From the NCBI GenBank assembly GCA_946407745.1, contig CAMJPQ010000009.1, positions 1 through 62,532 on the forward strand: a stretch of DNA of 62,532 bases. The letters are read 5' to 3'. Made by a program: the position numbers and the translations under genes. Under the pieces are notes generated by a model. It saw only the letters and a program-made list of their open reading frames with translations. It was not told the DNA's origin and searched no databases. Source of the stretch: an uncultured Clostridia bacterium. Lineage in GTDB: Bacteria > Bacillota > Clostridia > Christensenellales > Aristaeellaceae. Positions 24,091-34,000 of the stretch are shown in pieces; positions within the stretch are counted from its first letter, which is position 1, and every line of letters begins with the position of its first letter.

Positions 24091-24917
24091 TGGCTCACCC
24101 CCGTTTTCTCACTGTACTGCTTGTCAAGCACATCTCTGAAAACATCGTAATTTGTTCCGCGCTTTTTGATGGCGAAAACGACTTTCCTGAAGAAACGGCC
24201 GCGACCCTGATCCACCAGGCAGTGCCGGAAGGCCTCGGCGACCAACTCGGGCGGGTTGTTGAAGGCGCCGCAGCCGAACGCGCCCAGCACGAGGACATCC
24301 ACATCCATGGCGGCGGCCACCTCAAGGATGTTTGCAATCCTGGAGCGGAAAACATCGGTCAGCTTTTCCGGCGAAACAGGCTTCTTCCTGAGCGGGTCAT
24401 AATACGGGGCAGCGCAGGTCAGCACATCTGTCCGGAAGGGGCTTCCCAGCAGCTGCGGTAGGTCGTCATCCGTCTTGAAAACCGTGACGCCGGGGGAGTA
24501 GATCACCGTGTCCGTTCCCATATCCCCGGTATTGCTGCTGTTCCAGTTGTAATAATTCCTTATAATGTATGGCACCGTCAGCGACAGATAGAGGTTGCTG
24601 CTCCTGCACAGGCATTCCTCCTGCGCCATGGCGCCGTTCTTCACGCCGCCGCCGGGCGAATAGGCGTTGGCAAAGTTCAGCACAGCGACGCGATCGTTCC
24701 CCTGCAGAAAGGACTGCGCGCAGTGAAAGGTGGTGTCCTCTGTCACGCTGATAACAGGTACAGCGCTCTTTACTGCCGGACAGACCGCGCAGTACCCGGG
24801 CAGAAACAGCAGTGTTCCCGCCTGCATACGCTCCGTGCTGCGACGGAGCCCGGCATCTTCGCGGATCATCCTCTGCGTATCCAGAAAGCACTGCTGAAGC
24901 GCGTAGGAACTGATCAT
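24087..24917 (-). CDS. TIGR02452 family protein (PARG/macrodomain-like)
   Basis: A 276-residue protein of the TIGR02452 group, related to microbial poly(ADP-ribose) glycohydrolases. Recognisable parts are VAVLNFANAYSPGGGVKNGA followed by QEECLCRSSNLYLSL, which is the GGG...QEE signature that grips ADP-ribose and supplies the catalytic Glu. VIYSPGVTVFKTDDD and VLVLGAFGCGAFNNPPELVA, a phosphate-binding loop, follow. It probably removes or processes ADP-ribose from a target. The ATG follows AGGAGGTG. No ADP-ribosyltransferase is in the window. Confidence 0.92.
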   Translation of the reverse strand: MISSYALQQCFLDTQRMIREDAGLRRSTERMQAGTLLFLPGYCAVCPAVKSAVPVISVTEDTTFHCAQSFLQGNDRVAVLNFANAYSPGGGVKNGAMAQEECLCRSSNLYLSLTVPYIIRNYYNWNSSNTGDMGTDTVIYSPGVTVFKTDDDLPQLLGSPFRTDVLTCAAPYYDPLRKKPVSPEKLTDVFRSRIANILEVAAAMDVDVLVLGAFGCGAFNNPPELVAEAFRHCLVDQGRGRFFRKVVFAIKKRGTNYDVFRDVLDKQYSEKTGVSQ

Positions 24918-24949
24918 GAGGGTGCCACCTCCTGGCCGCTTTTGCCTTC

Positions 24950-24977
24950 ATTATACCCGAAATCTCCGGGATGGCAA
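24950..24977 (-). promoter_or_regulatory. Promoter of the TIGR02452-GNAT-GNAT operon
   Basis: On the minus strand TTGCCA (24977-24972) and TATAAT (24955-24950) are 16 bases apart, about 33 bases before the start codon. Confidence 0.7.
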
Positions 24978-25103
24978 CGGCCAGTTTTTGCATTTCGGTA
25001 TCGGGCTCGAAAGATGTGGGGGACGACCAACCGCAGCATTGCGGACAGGCTTTGTCTGCGGGGCGCCGAAAAACAGTTTATGGTGGTATTTGGAAAAAAA
25101 GTA

Positions 25104-25112
25104 TGTTACAAT
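25104..25112 (+). promoter_or_regulatory. Extended -10 promoter of the Nudix gene
   Basis: TGT immediately followed by TACAAT gives an extended -10 element. No good -35 box is present at 17 bases, which extended -10 promoters tolerate. It lies in the divergent gap from the TIGR02452 operon. Confidence 0.5.
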
Positions 25113-25158
25113 GCTCAGGAAAGACAGTGAGAACAAAAACTGACAGGGGTAAGCTGAA

Positions 25159-25665
25159 ATGAAGCGCTTGTTTGAGATTGATCCGCGGGATTATGATCCG
25201 GCCGGGGAAACCGTGCGGCGGCCTTCCGCCAGGGGCATCATCTTCCGTGATGAAAAAATCCTGGTCATATTCAGCACCGCGAACCATTACTACAAGCTGC
25301 CCGGCGGTGGGATCGAGCCCGGAGAAGACGCCAAAACGGCCATGATCCGCGAGGTGAGGGAAGAGACCGGCTATACCGTGATACCGGACACTGTGCGCGA
25401 ATTCGGCAGTGTGCGAAGGATACAGAAGGGAAAGCATGAGCCGGTCTTCATTCAGGACAATGATTACTTCCTCTGCGAGGTCGAGGAACAGCAGGGGCGG
25501 CCGGAGCTGTCTCCCCTGGAGGCGGAGGAGGGGTTCACGCCGGTGTTCCTGGCGCTTACGGAGGCCATCCGTGTCAACGAGGAATACGCGGCCAGCCACC
25601 CCTGCGCGATGATGGAGCGTGAACTGGGGGTGCTGAGAATACTCGCCGGGCTGAACCCGGCCTGA
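25159..25665 (+). CDS. Nudix family hydrolase
   Basis: A 168-residue pyrophosphohydrolase of nucleoside diphosphates linked to another moiety. The Nudix box is complete: GGGIEPGEDAKTAMIREV then REETGY, matching Gx5Ex7REUxEExGU near residues 49-71. The N-terminal SARGIIFRDEKILVIFSTAN strand pair is typical. No substrate-defining residues are recognised; an ADP-ribose-type substrate would suit its place opposite the macrodomain-like operon but is only a guess. The Gfo/Idh gene follows after 37 bases. Confidence 0.92.
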   Translation: MKRLFEIDPRDYDPAGETVRRPSARGIIFRDEKILVIFSTANHYYKLPGGGIEPGEDAKTAMIREVREETGYTVIPDTVREFGSVRRIQKGKHEPVFIQDNDYFLCEVEEQQGRPELSPLEAEEGFTPVFLALTEAIRVNEEYAASHPCAMMERELGVLRILAGLNPA

Positions 25666-25702
25666 ATGGGCTGCACAATCAATCAGACAGGAGGTCTGCC
25701 TT

Positions 25703-26668
25703 ATGGAAGCTTTTCGCTGGGCCTTTATCGGTACGGGCACATTGGCGCGGGGCGTGATCAGGGAGCAGCTGCCCTCGGGCCGGCACAGGATCGCGTCGGT
25801 GTATACCAGGCGCTGGGAAAAATGCCAGGAATTTGCCGAAGAGACGGGGGCCTTCGCCGCGCGCAGCGCTGAGGAGGCCATTGACCGCGCTGATGTGGAC
25901 GGGGTGTACATCGTCACGCCCCACAACAGCCATTACGAATATGCCAAACTGGCGCTGAGCCTGGGCAAACCTGTGCTGTGCGAAAAGCCGGTGACCACCG
26001 ACGCCCGCCAGGCGGAGGAGCTGATCGCACTGGCTAAGGAGAAGAGGGTCTATTTTGCAGAGGGCATGTGGACCTGGTTTTCTCCCATTGCCAACCAGGT
26101 GAAGGCGTGGCTGGACGCGGGTGAATACGGCGAGCTTGAAAAGGTCAGCGTGACCTACCGTGTGAATGTGATCCACTACGCGCCCCGCCTGGCGGACCCG
26201 CAGCTGGCCGGCGGCGCCCTGCTGGACAGCGGCATCTACCCGATTACCTACCTGTACCGGCTGTTCGGGAAGCCCGTTTCCGTCGTGTGCCGCGGCAAGC
26301 TGAAGGACGGCATCGATCTGGGTGAGAGGGTCACGCTGGGCTTTGCTGATGGGCGGAGCATTACAGCGGACATTTCGATGGTGGACCGCCGCAACTGGGA
26401 GTGGCTGCGCATCATCGGCAGCCGGGCGAGAACGGATCTGTGCGCCTTCCACTACGCAAATGAGGTCACTCTCAGGCCAAAGAACGGAAAGGCCATTCAC
26501 TTCAGCGGCGATGGCAGCATGCTCAACGAGTTTGACCGGGTAGCCGAGGAGATACGCGCAGGCCGGACGGACAGCCTGCTTGTTCCCCAGCAGTGCACGC
26601 TGGATGTGATGCGCATTCTTGACGAATGCCGCAGGCAGATGGGCCTCATTTATCCATTTGAAAAGTAG
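25703..26668 (+). CDS. Gfo/Idh/MocA family oxidoreductase
   Basis: A 321-residue NAD(P)-dependent dehydrogenase. The N-terminal Rossmann domain starts RWAFIGTGTLARGVI, with DGVYIVTPHNSHYEYAKLAL and the signature CEKPVTTDARQAEELI, whose EKP lysine is catalytic. The C-terminal beta-sheet domain has GGALLDSGIYPITYLYRLFG, whose D-S-G-x-Y-P pattern matches the dimeric dihydrodiol dehydrogenase/glucose-fructose oxidoreductase branch. The substrate is unknown. It starts after a clear AGGAGG-like site and precedes the translation GTPase by 11 bases. Confidence 0.92.
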   Translation: MEAFRWAFIGTGTLARGVIREQLPSGRHRIASVYTRRWEKCQEFAEETGAFAARSAEEAIDRADVDGVYIVTPHNSHYEYAKLALSLGKPVLCEKPVTTDARQAEELIALAKEKRVYFAEGMWTWFSPIANQVKAWLDAGEYGELEKVSVTYRVNVIHYAPRLADPQLAGGALLDSGIYPITYLYRLFGKPVSVVCRGKLKDGIDLGERVTLGFADGRSITADISMVDRRNWEWLRIIGSRARTDLCAFHYANEVTLRPKNGKAIHFSGDGSMLNEFDRVAEEIRAGRTDSLLVPQQCTLDVMRILDECRRQMGLIYPFEK

Positions 26669-26679
26669 GAGAATGCGTT

Positions 26680-28605
26680 ATGCGGAACATCGGCATCTTT
26701 GCGCACGTGGACGCCGGAAAAACGACACTGTCGGAGCAGCTGCTGCTGAAGGCCGGAGCCATTCGCGCGGCGGGCAGCGTGGACGCGGGCACAGCCCATA
26801 CGGACAGCCTGCCGGTGGAGCGGCAGCGGGGCATTTCTGTCCGTGCCAGCTGTGTGCGGCTGAACTGGCGCGGCGAGCCCGTCAACCTGATCGATACTCC
26901 CGGCCATACGGACTTTTCCGCGGAGATCGAGCGGTCGCTGTGGGCGCTGGACGGGGCGGTGATCGTCCTCAGCGGCGTGGAGGGTGTTCAGCCGCAGACT
27001 GAGCTGCTGTTTGAGGCGCTTCGGGCGCAGGAAATGCCGGTGATGTTCTTTATCAATAAAATGGACCGGGAGGGAGCGGACGCGGACCGCACCCTCGCGC
27101 AGATACGCAGGCGGCTGACGGGCCGCGCTGCGCCTGTAAACGATGCGGAAAAGCTGCTGGAGGCTGTCTGCGAGGCGGATGACGGGATGATGGAGCGCTA
27201 CCTGGCGGGGGAGGAGATACCGGCCGGTGAGATACGCTCCCGCCTGACAGAACTTTCGCGGCAGGGGCTTGTGTTCCCGGTGCTGCAGGGCTCCGCGCTG
27301 CGTGGCACAGGCATAGAGGGCGTGCTCGACGGCATTGTTGAGTTTCTGCCGCCGCCGACGACAGGCCAGACAGAGCTGTGCGGCGTGGCCTTTGCTGCCG
27401 AGCATGACCGGCTGCTCGGCCGCGGGCTGTGGGTCAGGCTGTATGGCGGGCAGCTGGAGAACCGCTCGGCCATCGCGCTGCCCGGCCGCCTTGATCCGCT
27501 CACGGGTGAGCGAAGCGAGGTGCAGAGCAAAATCACGCAGATCCGCGGAGTGGACGGGCAGGACATAGGTGTGCTGCGCGCGGGAGAAATCGGCGTGATT
27601 TACGGCGCGGGCGCGATGAAGATCGGACACATCCTGGGCAATGCTTCCCACCTGCCGCGGAAGGTGCGGCCCGGTACGCTGCGCACACCGCTGACGACGG
27701 TGCGCGTGGAGGCGGCCGACCCGCAGCGCCAGCGGGAGGTGGCCAATGCCTGCAGCGCCCTGGCGGATGAGGATCCGCTGCTGCAGACCCGCTTTGTCCC
27801 GGACACCGGTGAGCTGCGCATCGACGCCATGGGCGCAATTCAGCTGGAGATCCTTCAGGACGAGCTGAAGAACCGCTTCGGGCTGGAGGCGAGGTTTGAA
27901 AACCCAACGGTGATTTACCGGGAGACCATCGCCAGGCCCGCAGAGGGCTTCTGTGCCTACACCATGCCCAAGCCCTGCTGGGCCGTGCTCCGCTTCGCCA
28001 TTCAGCCCGCGCCGCGGGGCAGCGGTGTGCGATACCATTCTGAGGTGCCGGTGCGGGATATTCTGGCGCGCTACCAGCATCAGGTGGAGCAGGCCCTGCC
28101 GCTGGCGCTGTCTCAGGGGCGGCTGGGCTGGCAGGTGACGGATGTGGATATCACCCTGGTGGACGGAAACTACCACCAGTTCCACACCCATCCGCTGGAT
28201 TTCATTGTTGCCACGCCGTGGGCCATACAGGACGGGCTGCAGCGGGGCGGCAGCGTATTGCTGGAGCCGATGCTGAAGATCCTCTTCCGCGTGCCGCAGG
28301 AGGTCACGGGCCGGATCATGAGCGATGTGACGGCCATGCGCGGCGAGGTGACAGAGGTGAAAGCCGAGGAGGACTATGCCGCTGTCACCGCGCTGGTGCC
28401 GGCAGCGGAGAGCATGGACTACCCCACACGCCTGGCACAAATCACAGGCGGGCGAGGCGGAATGAGCGTGCGGCTGCACGGCTACCGCGACTGCCCGCTG
28501 GAGTTGGGCGCGTGCGCGCCGCGCCGCGGGGTTGATCCGCTGGATACCAGCAGGTACATTCTGGCCGCAAGAAGCGCGCTGGAGGGCGGCATTTTCGATC
28601 TATAA
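26680..28605 (+). CDS. TetM-like translation factor GTPase
   Basis: A 641-residue EF-G-type GTPase with the length and domain order of tetracycline ribosomal-protection proteins. The G domain shows GIFAHVDAGKTTLSEQLL (G1), RGISVRASCV (G2 region), IDTPGHTDF (G3) and FINKMDREG (G4). Domains II to V follow, ending SRYILAARSALEGGIF. The domain IV region that in Tet(M) contains the drug-displacing YYSP tip reads DGNYHQFHTHPLDFIV here, so resistance cannot be assumed. It probably belongs to the chromosomal TetM-like group of unknown function. It shares an operon with the Gfo/Idh gene and shows no mobile-element context. Confidence 0.88.
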   Translation: MRNIGIFAHVDAGKTTLSEQLLLKAGAIRAAGSVDAGTAHTDSLPVERQRGISVRASCVRLNWRGEPVNLIDTPGHTDFSAEIERSLWALDGAVIVLSGVEGVQPQTELLFEALRAQEMPVMFFINKMDREGADADRTLAQIRRRLTGRAAPVNDAEKLLEAVCEADDGMMERYLAGEEIPAGEIRSRLTELSRQGLVFPVLQGSALRGTGIEGVLDGIVEFLPPPTTGQTELCGVAFAAEHDRLLGRGLWVRLYGGQLENRSAIALPGRLDPLTGERSEVQSKITQIRGVDGQDIGVLRAGEIGVIYGAGAMKIGHILGNASHLPRKVRPGTLRTPLTTVRVEAADPQRQREVANACSALADEDPLLQTRFVPDTGELRIDAMGAIQLEILQDELKNRFGLEARFENPTVIYRETIARPAEGFCAYTMPKPCWAVLRFAIQPAPRGSGVRYHSEVPVRDILARYQHQVEQALPLALSQGRLGWQVTDVDITLVDGNYHQFHTHPLDFIVATPWAIQDGLQRGGSVLLEPMLKILFRVPQEVTGRIMSDVTAMRGEVTEVKAEEDYAAVTALVPAAESMDYPTRLAQITGGRGGMSVRLHGYRDCPLELGACAPRRGVDPLDTSRYILAARSALEGGIFDL

Positions 28606-28663
28606 CGAAAGCACTCCCTGCGCTGTCTTATGTGCAGCGGTACTGTGAAAAAGGACGAATAAA

Positions 28664-28706
28664 CGCAGCCGGGCGGTTCACACAATGCGTGATCCGCCCG
28701 GCTGCG
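28664..28706. terminator. Strong hairpin between convergent genes
   Basis: CGCAGCCGGGCGG and CCGCCCGGCTGCG form a perfect 13-base-pair stem with a 17-base loop. The minus-strand side is followed by TTTATTC, so it is mainly the murB terminator. The plus side lacks a T run. Confidence 0.75.
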
Positions 28707-28711
28707 TCAGT

Positions 28712-29644
28712 CTAAGCTTTTCCAAGAATCCTGACCTCCGGCTCCAGCAGGACGCCGGTTTTTTCCTGTACGGTGCGCTGCACCAGCTGCATCAGCTGAA
28801 GAAAGTCTTCCGCAGTGCCTCCTGTATTCAGCAGGAAGCCCGCATGCTTTTCACTGACCTGCGCGCCTCCGACCCTGCAGCCCTTCAGCCCGCACTGGTC
28901 GATCAGCGCGGCAGCGTAGCCGCCGGCTGGCCGCTTGAAGGTGGAGCCCGCGGAGGGGGTGTCCAGCGGCTGCTTCTCCCTGCGGCGGCGGTTCAGCTCC
29001 GCCATTTCCTCCGTCAGCGCGGCTGTGTCACCGGCGGTCAGCTCAAGAGTGACCTCTGTAACCACACAGGGGACGCCCAGCAGGCGTGAGTGCCGGTAGC
29101 CGTATTCCATTTCGCTCCCTGTGAAGGCGAAGGGCTCGCCATCCAGCGTATATCCCCGCACCCTGCGCACGGCCTGGCTCATTTCCCCGCCGTAGGCGCC
29201 GGCGTTCATCACGCAGCCGCCGCCCACCGTGCCTGGGATGCCGGCGGCAAAGCTGAGACCGGCCAGCGCGTGCCTGGCCGCAAACTGCGCGGCGGAGGAG
29301 AGCATCGCCCCGGCCTGTGCGGTGAGGGTGGAACCCTCCGCGGTCAAACCAGACCACTCCCGCCCAACGCGGATCACCAGCCCGTCAATGCCGCCATCCA
29401 ACACCAGCAGGTTGCTGCCGTGCCCGATGACAGTGATGCCTGCGCCAAGCCTGCCGGCGGCGCGCAAAAGCCATTGCAGCTCTGCTTCACTTCGCATCTC
29501 GTAGAAGAGGGTGGCAGGCCCGCCGAGGCGAAGAGTGGTGCATTCCGACAGGCGCACGCCTTCTTCCAGCGGGAGGCCGGGGCACTTGTCGGACGCGAGG
29601 CGCTGCAGTGCTTTCAGCGGCGCTGTGCTCTGTGTGTTTTCCAT
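28712..29644 (-). CDS. murB: UDP-N-acetylenolpyruvoylglucosamine reductase
   Basis: An FAD enzyme that reduces UDP-GlcNAc-enolpyruvate to UDP-MurNAc with NADPH, the second committed step of peptidoglycan precursor synthesis. The 310-residue type II-like protein shows TLRLGGPATLFYEM, VIGHGSNLLVLDGG, GIPGTVGGGCVMNAGAYGGE, the reductase residues YGYRHSR, and DTPSAGSTFKRP with the catalytic serine. It ends with QVSEKHAGFLLNTGG. The ATG at 29644 follows GGAGG. It is the last gene of the cotH-DUF4956-VTC operon, an unusual partner set for murB. Confidence 0.96.
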   Translation of the reverse strand: MENTQSTAPLKALQRLASDKCPGLPLEEGVRLSECTTLRLGGPATLFYEMRSEAELQWLLRAAGRLGAGITVIGHGSNLLVLDGGIDGLVIRVGREWSGLTAEGSTLTAQAGAMLSSAAQFAARHALAGLSFAAGIPGTVGGGCVMNAGAYGGEMSQAVRRVRGYTLDGEPFAFTGSEMEYGYRHSRLLGVPCVVTEVTLELTAGDTAALTEEMAELNRRRREKQPLDTPSAGSTFKRPAGGYAAALIDQCGLKGCRVGGAQVSEKHAGFLLNTGGTAEDFLQLMQLVQRTVQEKTGVLLEPEVRILGKA

Positions 29645-29648
29645 GCGC

Positions 29649-30356
29649 TCAGGCCTCCAGCTCTTCATAAATGCGGCACCAGGTGTACTTGCTCACTGCT
29701 GTCTGCACCGCGCCCCCACAGTAGGTGCTCAGCAGATCGCGGATGTAGGGCGGCAGGCTTTTGTTGTACTTGACCTCCAGTATGGTCTGGTCGTGCTCGA
29801 AGGGCGGCACCATGGGCACACGCGGATCAAACAGCTCGGTGGAGCGCAGGCCGCTGCGCAGGTGCTTGTCAAAGGTGATGCGCACCTCCTCCGCTGGGTG
29901 CAGATAGGCTTCACGGATATACTCCACCAGCACAACAGGGCGCAGCAGGTGAATGGTCATTTCGCGGTAGACGTCATTCAGCAGGCCGGAGCGGGTGCTC
30001 TCCAGCCCGGTGGGGTCGCCGGCCATCAGCTGCTCCGCCAGGTCGCGGGGGATGGAGATGGACCGCTTGGAAATCAGCGAGCCGATCTTCGTTTTGCACT
30101 CTAGCTTGATCACTCTGTCCGAGCAGTTGTAGATGCGGATGCGGTATTTGTCACGGTTCTGCATGCCGTTCAGCTTGTCATACAGGGCGTCGTTGTACAC
30201 AGTGTCAAAATACAGCGAGCGGATGGCATACTCGTTGCGCTCGTCCCCGTTGGGGTCACGGGCCAGCACATGGTCCAGCGCGCGGGAAAGGAGAAACTCC
30301 TGCGCGGGGGAGATGATGTACTTCAGCTCATGGCGTAGCGGCAGGGTGCTATTCAT
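29649..30356 (-). CDS. VTC-domain protein (polyphosphate polymerase-like)
   Basis: A 235-residue triphosphate-tunnel protein of the VTC family. In yeast Vtc4 the domain makes polyphosphate from ATP inside a basic tunnel. The tunnel-lining motifs are all present: RHELKYII (E10, K12), IRSLYFDT (R46), KYRIRIY (R72, R74), KLECKTK (E86, K88), SKRSISI, VEYIREA, ITFDKHLR (D163, R167) and TILEVKYNKSLP (E194, K196). There is no membrane segment, so its membrane partner is presumably the DUF4956 protein encoded just upstream, four bases away. The start follows a GAGGCGGG stretch. Confidence 0.9.
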   Translation of the reverse strand: MNSTLPLRHELKYIISPAQEFLLSRALDHVLARDPNGDERNEYAIRSLYFDTVYNDALYDKLNGMQNRDKYRIRIYNCSDRVIKLECKTKIGSLISKRSISIPRDLAEQLMAGDPTGLESTRSGLLNDVYREMTIHLLRPVVLVEYIREAYLHPAEEVRITFDKHLRSGLRSTELFDPRVPMVPPFEHDQTILEVKYNKSLPPYIRDLLSTYCGGAVQTAVSKYTWCRIYEELEA

Positions 30357-30360
30357 CACA

Positions 30361-31071
30361 TCACGCCCCCGCCTCGCTCTGGCAGGAAACCAGGGTCGCG
30401 TCATATACGCCGTCAATGCCCAGCATGGCGGCCACCACATCCTGCTTGTTGTCCAGACGCACCTCCACGGTCATTTCACTGCCGTTGCGGGTCACGGTCT
30501 TGGAGCGCAGGCGCTGGTTCTTGACCATGTGCGCCACCTGCGCCAGGATATCCTTCTCCGCCGCCTCGTCATAGTGGAGCACCAGCAGATAAGCTGTTTT
30601 GTCGGAGAAGCGGACAAAACTGAACACGAACATAATCAGCGCGATGCCCAGCGCCACCACTACCGCGATCCAGTGCAGGCCGGCGCCCAGCAGGATGCCC
30701 ATCGTCAGCGCCCAGAACATATAGGCGGTATCCAGCGGATCCTTGACCGCGGTGCGGAAGCGGACGATGGACAGCGCGCCCACCATGCCCATGGACAGCG
30801 AAATGTCGCTTTTGATGCACATGACCACAGGGGTGGTGACCAGCGTCATCATGATCAGCGTCAGTGAGAAATTCGGGCTGTACAAAACGCCCCTGTAGCA
30901 CTTTTTGTAGGTGAACGCCACGATCAGGCCGACCAGCAGACCCATGACCAGATAGACGAGCACGTTCAGTACGGAAAGGTTCCTGAACTGCTCGGCAAAG
31001 TAGTCAGACAGGGAGGAATTGCTGGTCAGCACGTCCCTGACAGAGGAAGCGTAGGCGGTGGAAACAAACAT
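30361..31071 (-). CDS. DUF4956 family membrane protein
   Basis: A 236-residue integral membrane protein. Hydrophobic segments are at about residues 40-60 and 75-95 and two or more between 120 and 160. They are followed by a cytoplasmic C-terminal ferredoxin-like part (LAQVAHMVKNQRLRSKTVTR). The motif MGMVGALSIVRFRTAVKDPL is typical of DUF4956, a family that co-occurs with VTC-domain genes. The start chosen is the second ATG (31071), because AAAGGGG lies eight bases before it and inside the reading from the first. It may anchor the VTC protein and form a polymer channel; that is inference. Confidence 0.88.
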   Translation of the reverse strand: MFVSTAYASSVRDVLTSNSSLSDYFAEQFRNLSVLNVLVYLVMGLLVGLIVAFTYKKCYRGVLYSPNFSLTLIMMTLVTTPVVMCIKSDISLSMGMVGALSIVRFRTAVKDPLDTAYMFWALTMGILLGAGLHWIAVVVALGIALIMFVFSFVRFSDKTAYLLVLHYDEAAEKDILAQVAHMVKNQRLRSKTVTRNGSEMTVEVRLDNKQDVVAAMLGIDGVYDATLVSCQSEAGA

Positions 31072-31093
31072 TTTGGCAGCCCCTTTCATAGCG

Positions 31094-34000
31094 TCAGATT
31101 GCGTCGGCGGGCATCACAGGCCTCTCGCCGAAGTAGTGCACCATTTGTGCGTTGGTCAGGTTGAATTCATCCTGGATCATGCCCCAGAGCAGGTTAGGAC
31201 GCTTCTTCAGTGTATTGCGCAGGCGGTCCAGCCTTTTTTCCCAGTAGCGGTAGGCGCCGTCGGCTGTGACGGGCACCTCGTCGATGACCATTTTGTCATT
31301 GAACTCTCCCCAGCGGGCCCAATGGAGCTCCATTTCCGGGGTAATCAGCTCCACCAGCGGCTCCAGCACCTCAAGCATTTTCTCTGTTGTCAGTGTCTGG
31401 AAAATCTCGCCGAACCTGGTAAGGAAACGGTCTCTGAATTCCGGCACGGACAGCATCTTGAGGAACAGGGTGTTGTCAATGTTCTTTTCACCCATGCCGG
31501 ATGCCTTGGTGTAGCTTCTGGGGCTGTTGAAGGAGGAACTGAACAGGCCGTAATCCGCGTCGTACCAGATCCAGCGCCACTTGCTGCCCTCCTGGGCGAG
31601 GCGGTAGAACCTGGTGTTGCCGATGTCGGAGTTTCCAACGAACATCTCAAAGGACATGTATTCGATCAGGTTGTCGATATCCACATTGTCCACAAGGTAC
31701 TTCCTGTCCTCCGCGTTGGTCGCGGGGGAGGAGGCCTTGATTTTGGCGACCATGTTCCGATATTCCCTCCGGGCCTCGGCGGTGCCGTACTCCAGGGCGT
31801 TGCTGGCCCTCAGTATGGTCATGTTGTTGGCCTCGCTCAGCGGAATGCCCTCATACTGGGCCACAAAGAAGCGGTCCACGCGCTCCCTCATGTTCATGTG
31901 CCCCCAGTATTCGCCGTTGATATAGACGACTACGGGATTCCAGGCCTGGTGGATCACCTGCGCATTGCATACATCCAGCAGGCGGGATTCAAAGCCGTCC
32001 AGCAGGCGCGTCCACATGCAGTCGTTGCCACTGTTGCGAAGGGCGAAGCCCTTGTACTCCGTGTACGGCCTGTCCTCAAACAGCGCCGCGTTAAACAGCT
32101 TTTCCCCGTAGATGGACTTGGAGCGGAACTTCATGCTCTTCTGCGGCATATCCAGGGAATAGTCTCCCTGCAGCTCAAACTGGCAGTCCTGGTCGAGCAT
32201 CTTTGTTCCGTCCAGCTGGTAAAACTCCACATGGCAGGGCCGGGGAATCTTGCCAAACTCGCGGTAGACCGTGTTTTTGAACTTGGGTCCGCCGGTCTTG
32301 TCCGCGTTTTCGCCCAGCACCAGCAGGCCGTTGGTCGGATTCCACAGCTCGTTCGGGTCACACACGACACTGACCACGGGCAGCGTGTGGAAGGTGTTGA
32401 TCAGGTAGGTGGCCGTGGCGATGCTGCTCTCGTGCAGGTCATTCTCAGGAAAGGCCTTGGCGCGCAGCACCGTGGTGAAGTTCATCTCAATCGACTCGCC
32501 TTTGTAGAGCGTCGACGAGGTTGTGGGGATGGAGCCGTCGGTGGTGTAATACACGGTGCAGCCTTCGGGCACAATAATCGCTGTGGAAACAACACCGGTG
32601 TGCAGGCCGCCCTCCACGGTGAAGGCGGGCGTGCCCGCGTAGCCCTTGAAGCCAGTACCGTTGGCCGCAAGGGGTGTCGGGGTGTCATAATAAAAAAATC
32701 CGGTCGTTCCGCTGGTGCGCCCGTACGAGACGTTCGTTGGGATCAGCGGCAGCACCAGCTTATCCAGCACAAAGCCCTGAGGCGTGCTCAGGCAGACGGT
32801 CTCTCCGCCGGCGCGCAGTATCTTGAAATTGGTGTGCAGCTCGCCCTGACTGCTCTGATCGGCCTTGCCGTCACAGTAAATAGTTTTATATTCATTCGGG
32901 TAGATGACGGTGCCCTCGGGGAACTGCCAGCGGCGCGGCCTGCCGATGTTGTCAGACAGGCCGCAGCCGCTCAGGTCCACGATTTCGGAGGAGTCGTTGT
33001 GTATCTCGATCCAGTCCACAAAGCCGGTGCCTTCCCCCACGGTCACCGAGTCATTGCTGGCCATCACCTCGGTAATGTACACGCCAAGAGTGTTCCTGCG
33101 CCGCATGTCCAGGTCCGCACCGGCGGTATCGCTGTTGTCCCTGCCGGGCGTGGCCATCTGGTGCACGGTGAACACGCCGTTGGCCTCTCTGGCCCAGGTG
33201 GCGTCCTCCGGCAGGTTGTCGATCATCACGCGGTCCACCACACGGCCGTAGCTGTCGGAGAGGATGATGGTATCCCGCTCGGCTGACAGGCGGAAATTCG
33301 TGTGCGGAATGGAGGTGGCGCTGTCGCGGCGGTCCTTGCCGGAGCAGAACACCAGGTAGTAGCCGTGCGGCGCGATGACCGCGCCCTCGGGAAAGCGCCA
33401 CTCCAGCGGCTTGTTCTCCTTGTCGGACAGGGCGTAATTACTCAGCTGCACGGTCTGGTCGGAGGTGTTGTACAGCTCCACCCAGTCGCTGTATTCATTG
33501 TCCTCATCCGGCAGGCCGCTGCGCGCGTCCGCCATGATTTCGTTAATGATCAGCACACCGTCGGAAACCATGGTGTTGGTGCGGTAGGCCTCATAGCCGG
33601 CGGCGCTGTTCTCATAGCCCGGGCTGAAGTAGGAAACCTCCTGCCAGCTGCCTTCCGTCAGCGACCACGAGGTATCGCTGCCCATGATATGGTAGGTGAC
33701 AGAATCGATGAGGTAGGCGTTGGGATCATACAGGTAAACTGTTTCTCCCACGGAGGAGAGCTTGAACTTCGCGTGGAAGGGGCGGCTGGGATCTGCCAGG
33801 TTGGTGCTGTCGCAGAACACCACCGTGCGCTCGTTGCTTTTGAGGGTGACCTCCGGAAACAGGAAGCGGATGGAGTCTCCGCGGTCGCTCAGGCCCACGC
33901 CGGCCAGGTTCATATCATGGTCGGAGGAGTTCCATACCTCTACCCAGTCGGGATAGGCGCCGGTTTCATCCGGCACCGAGGTGTGGTTGGAGGGCATGAT

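Noticed and set aside
26680-28605. Acquired tetracycline resistance gene
   Set aside because: The protein is TetM-like, but the drug-displacing tip differs, its base composition matches the neighbours, and no mobile element, leader peptide or plasmid gene is close.
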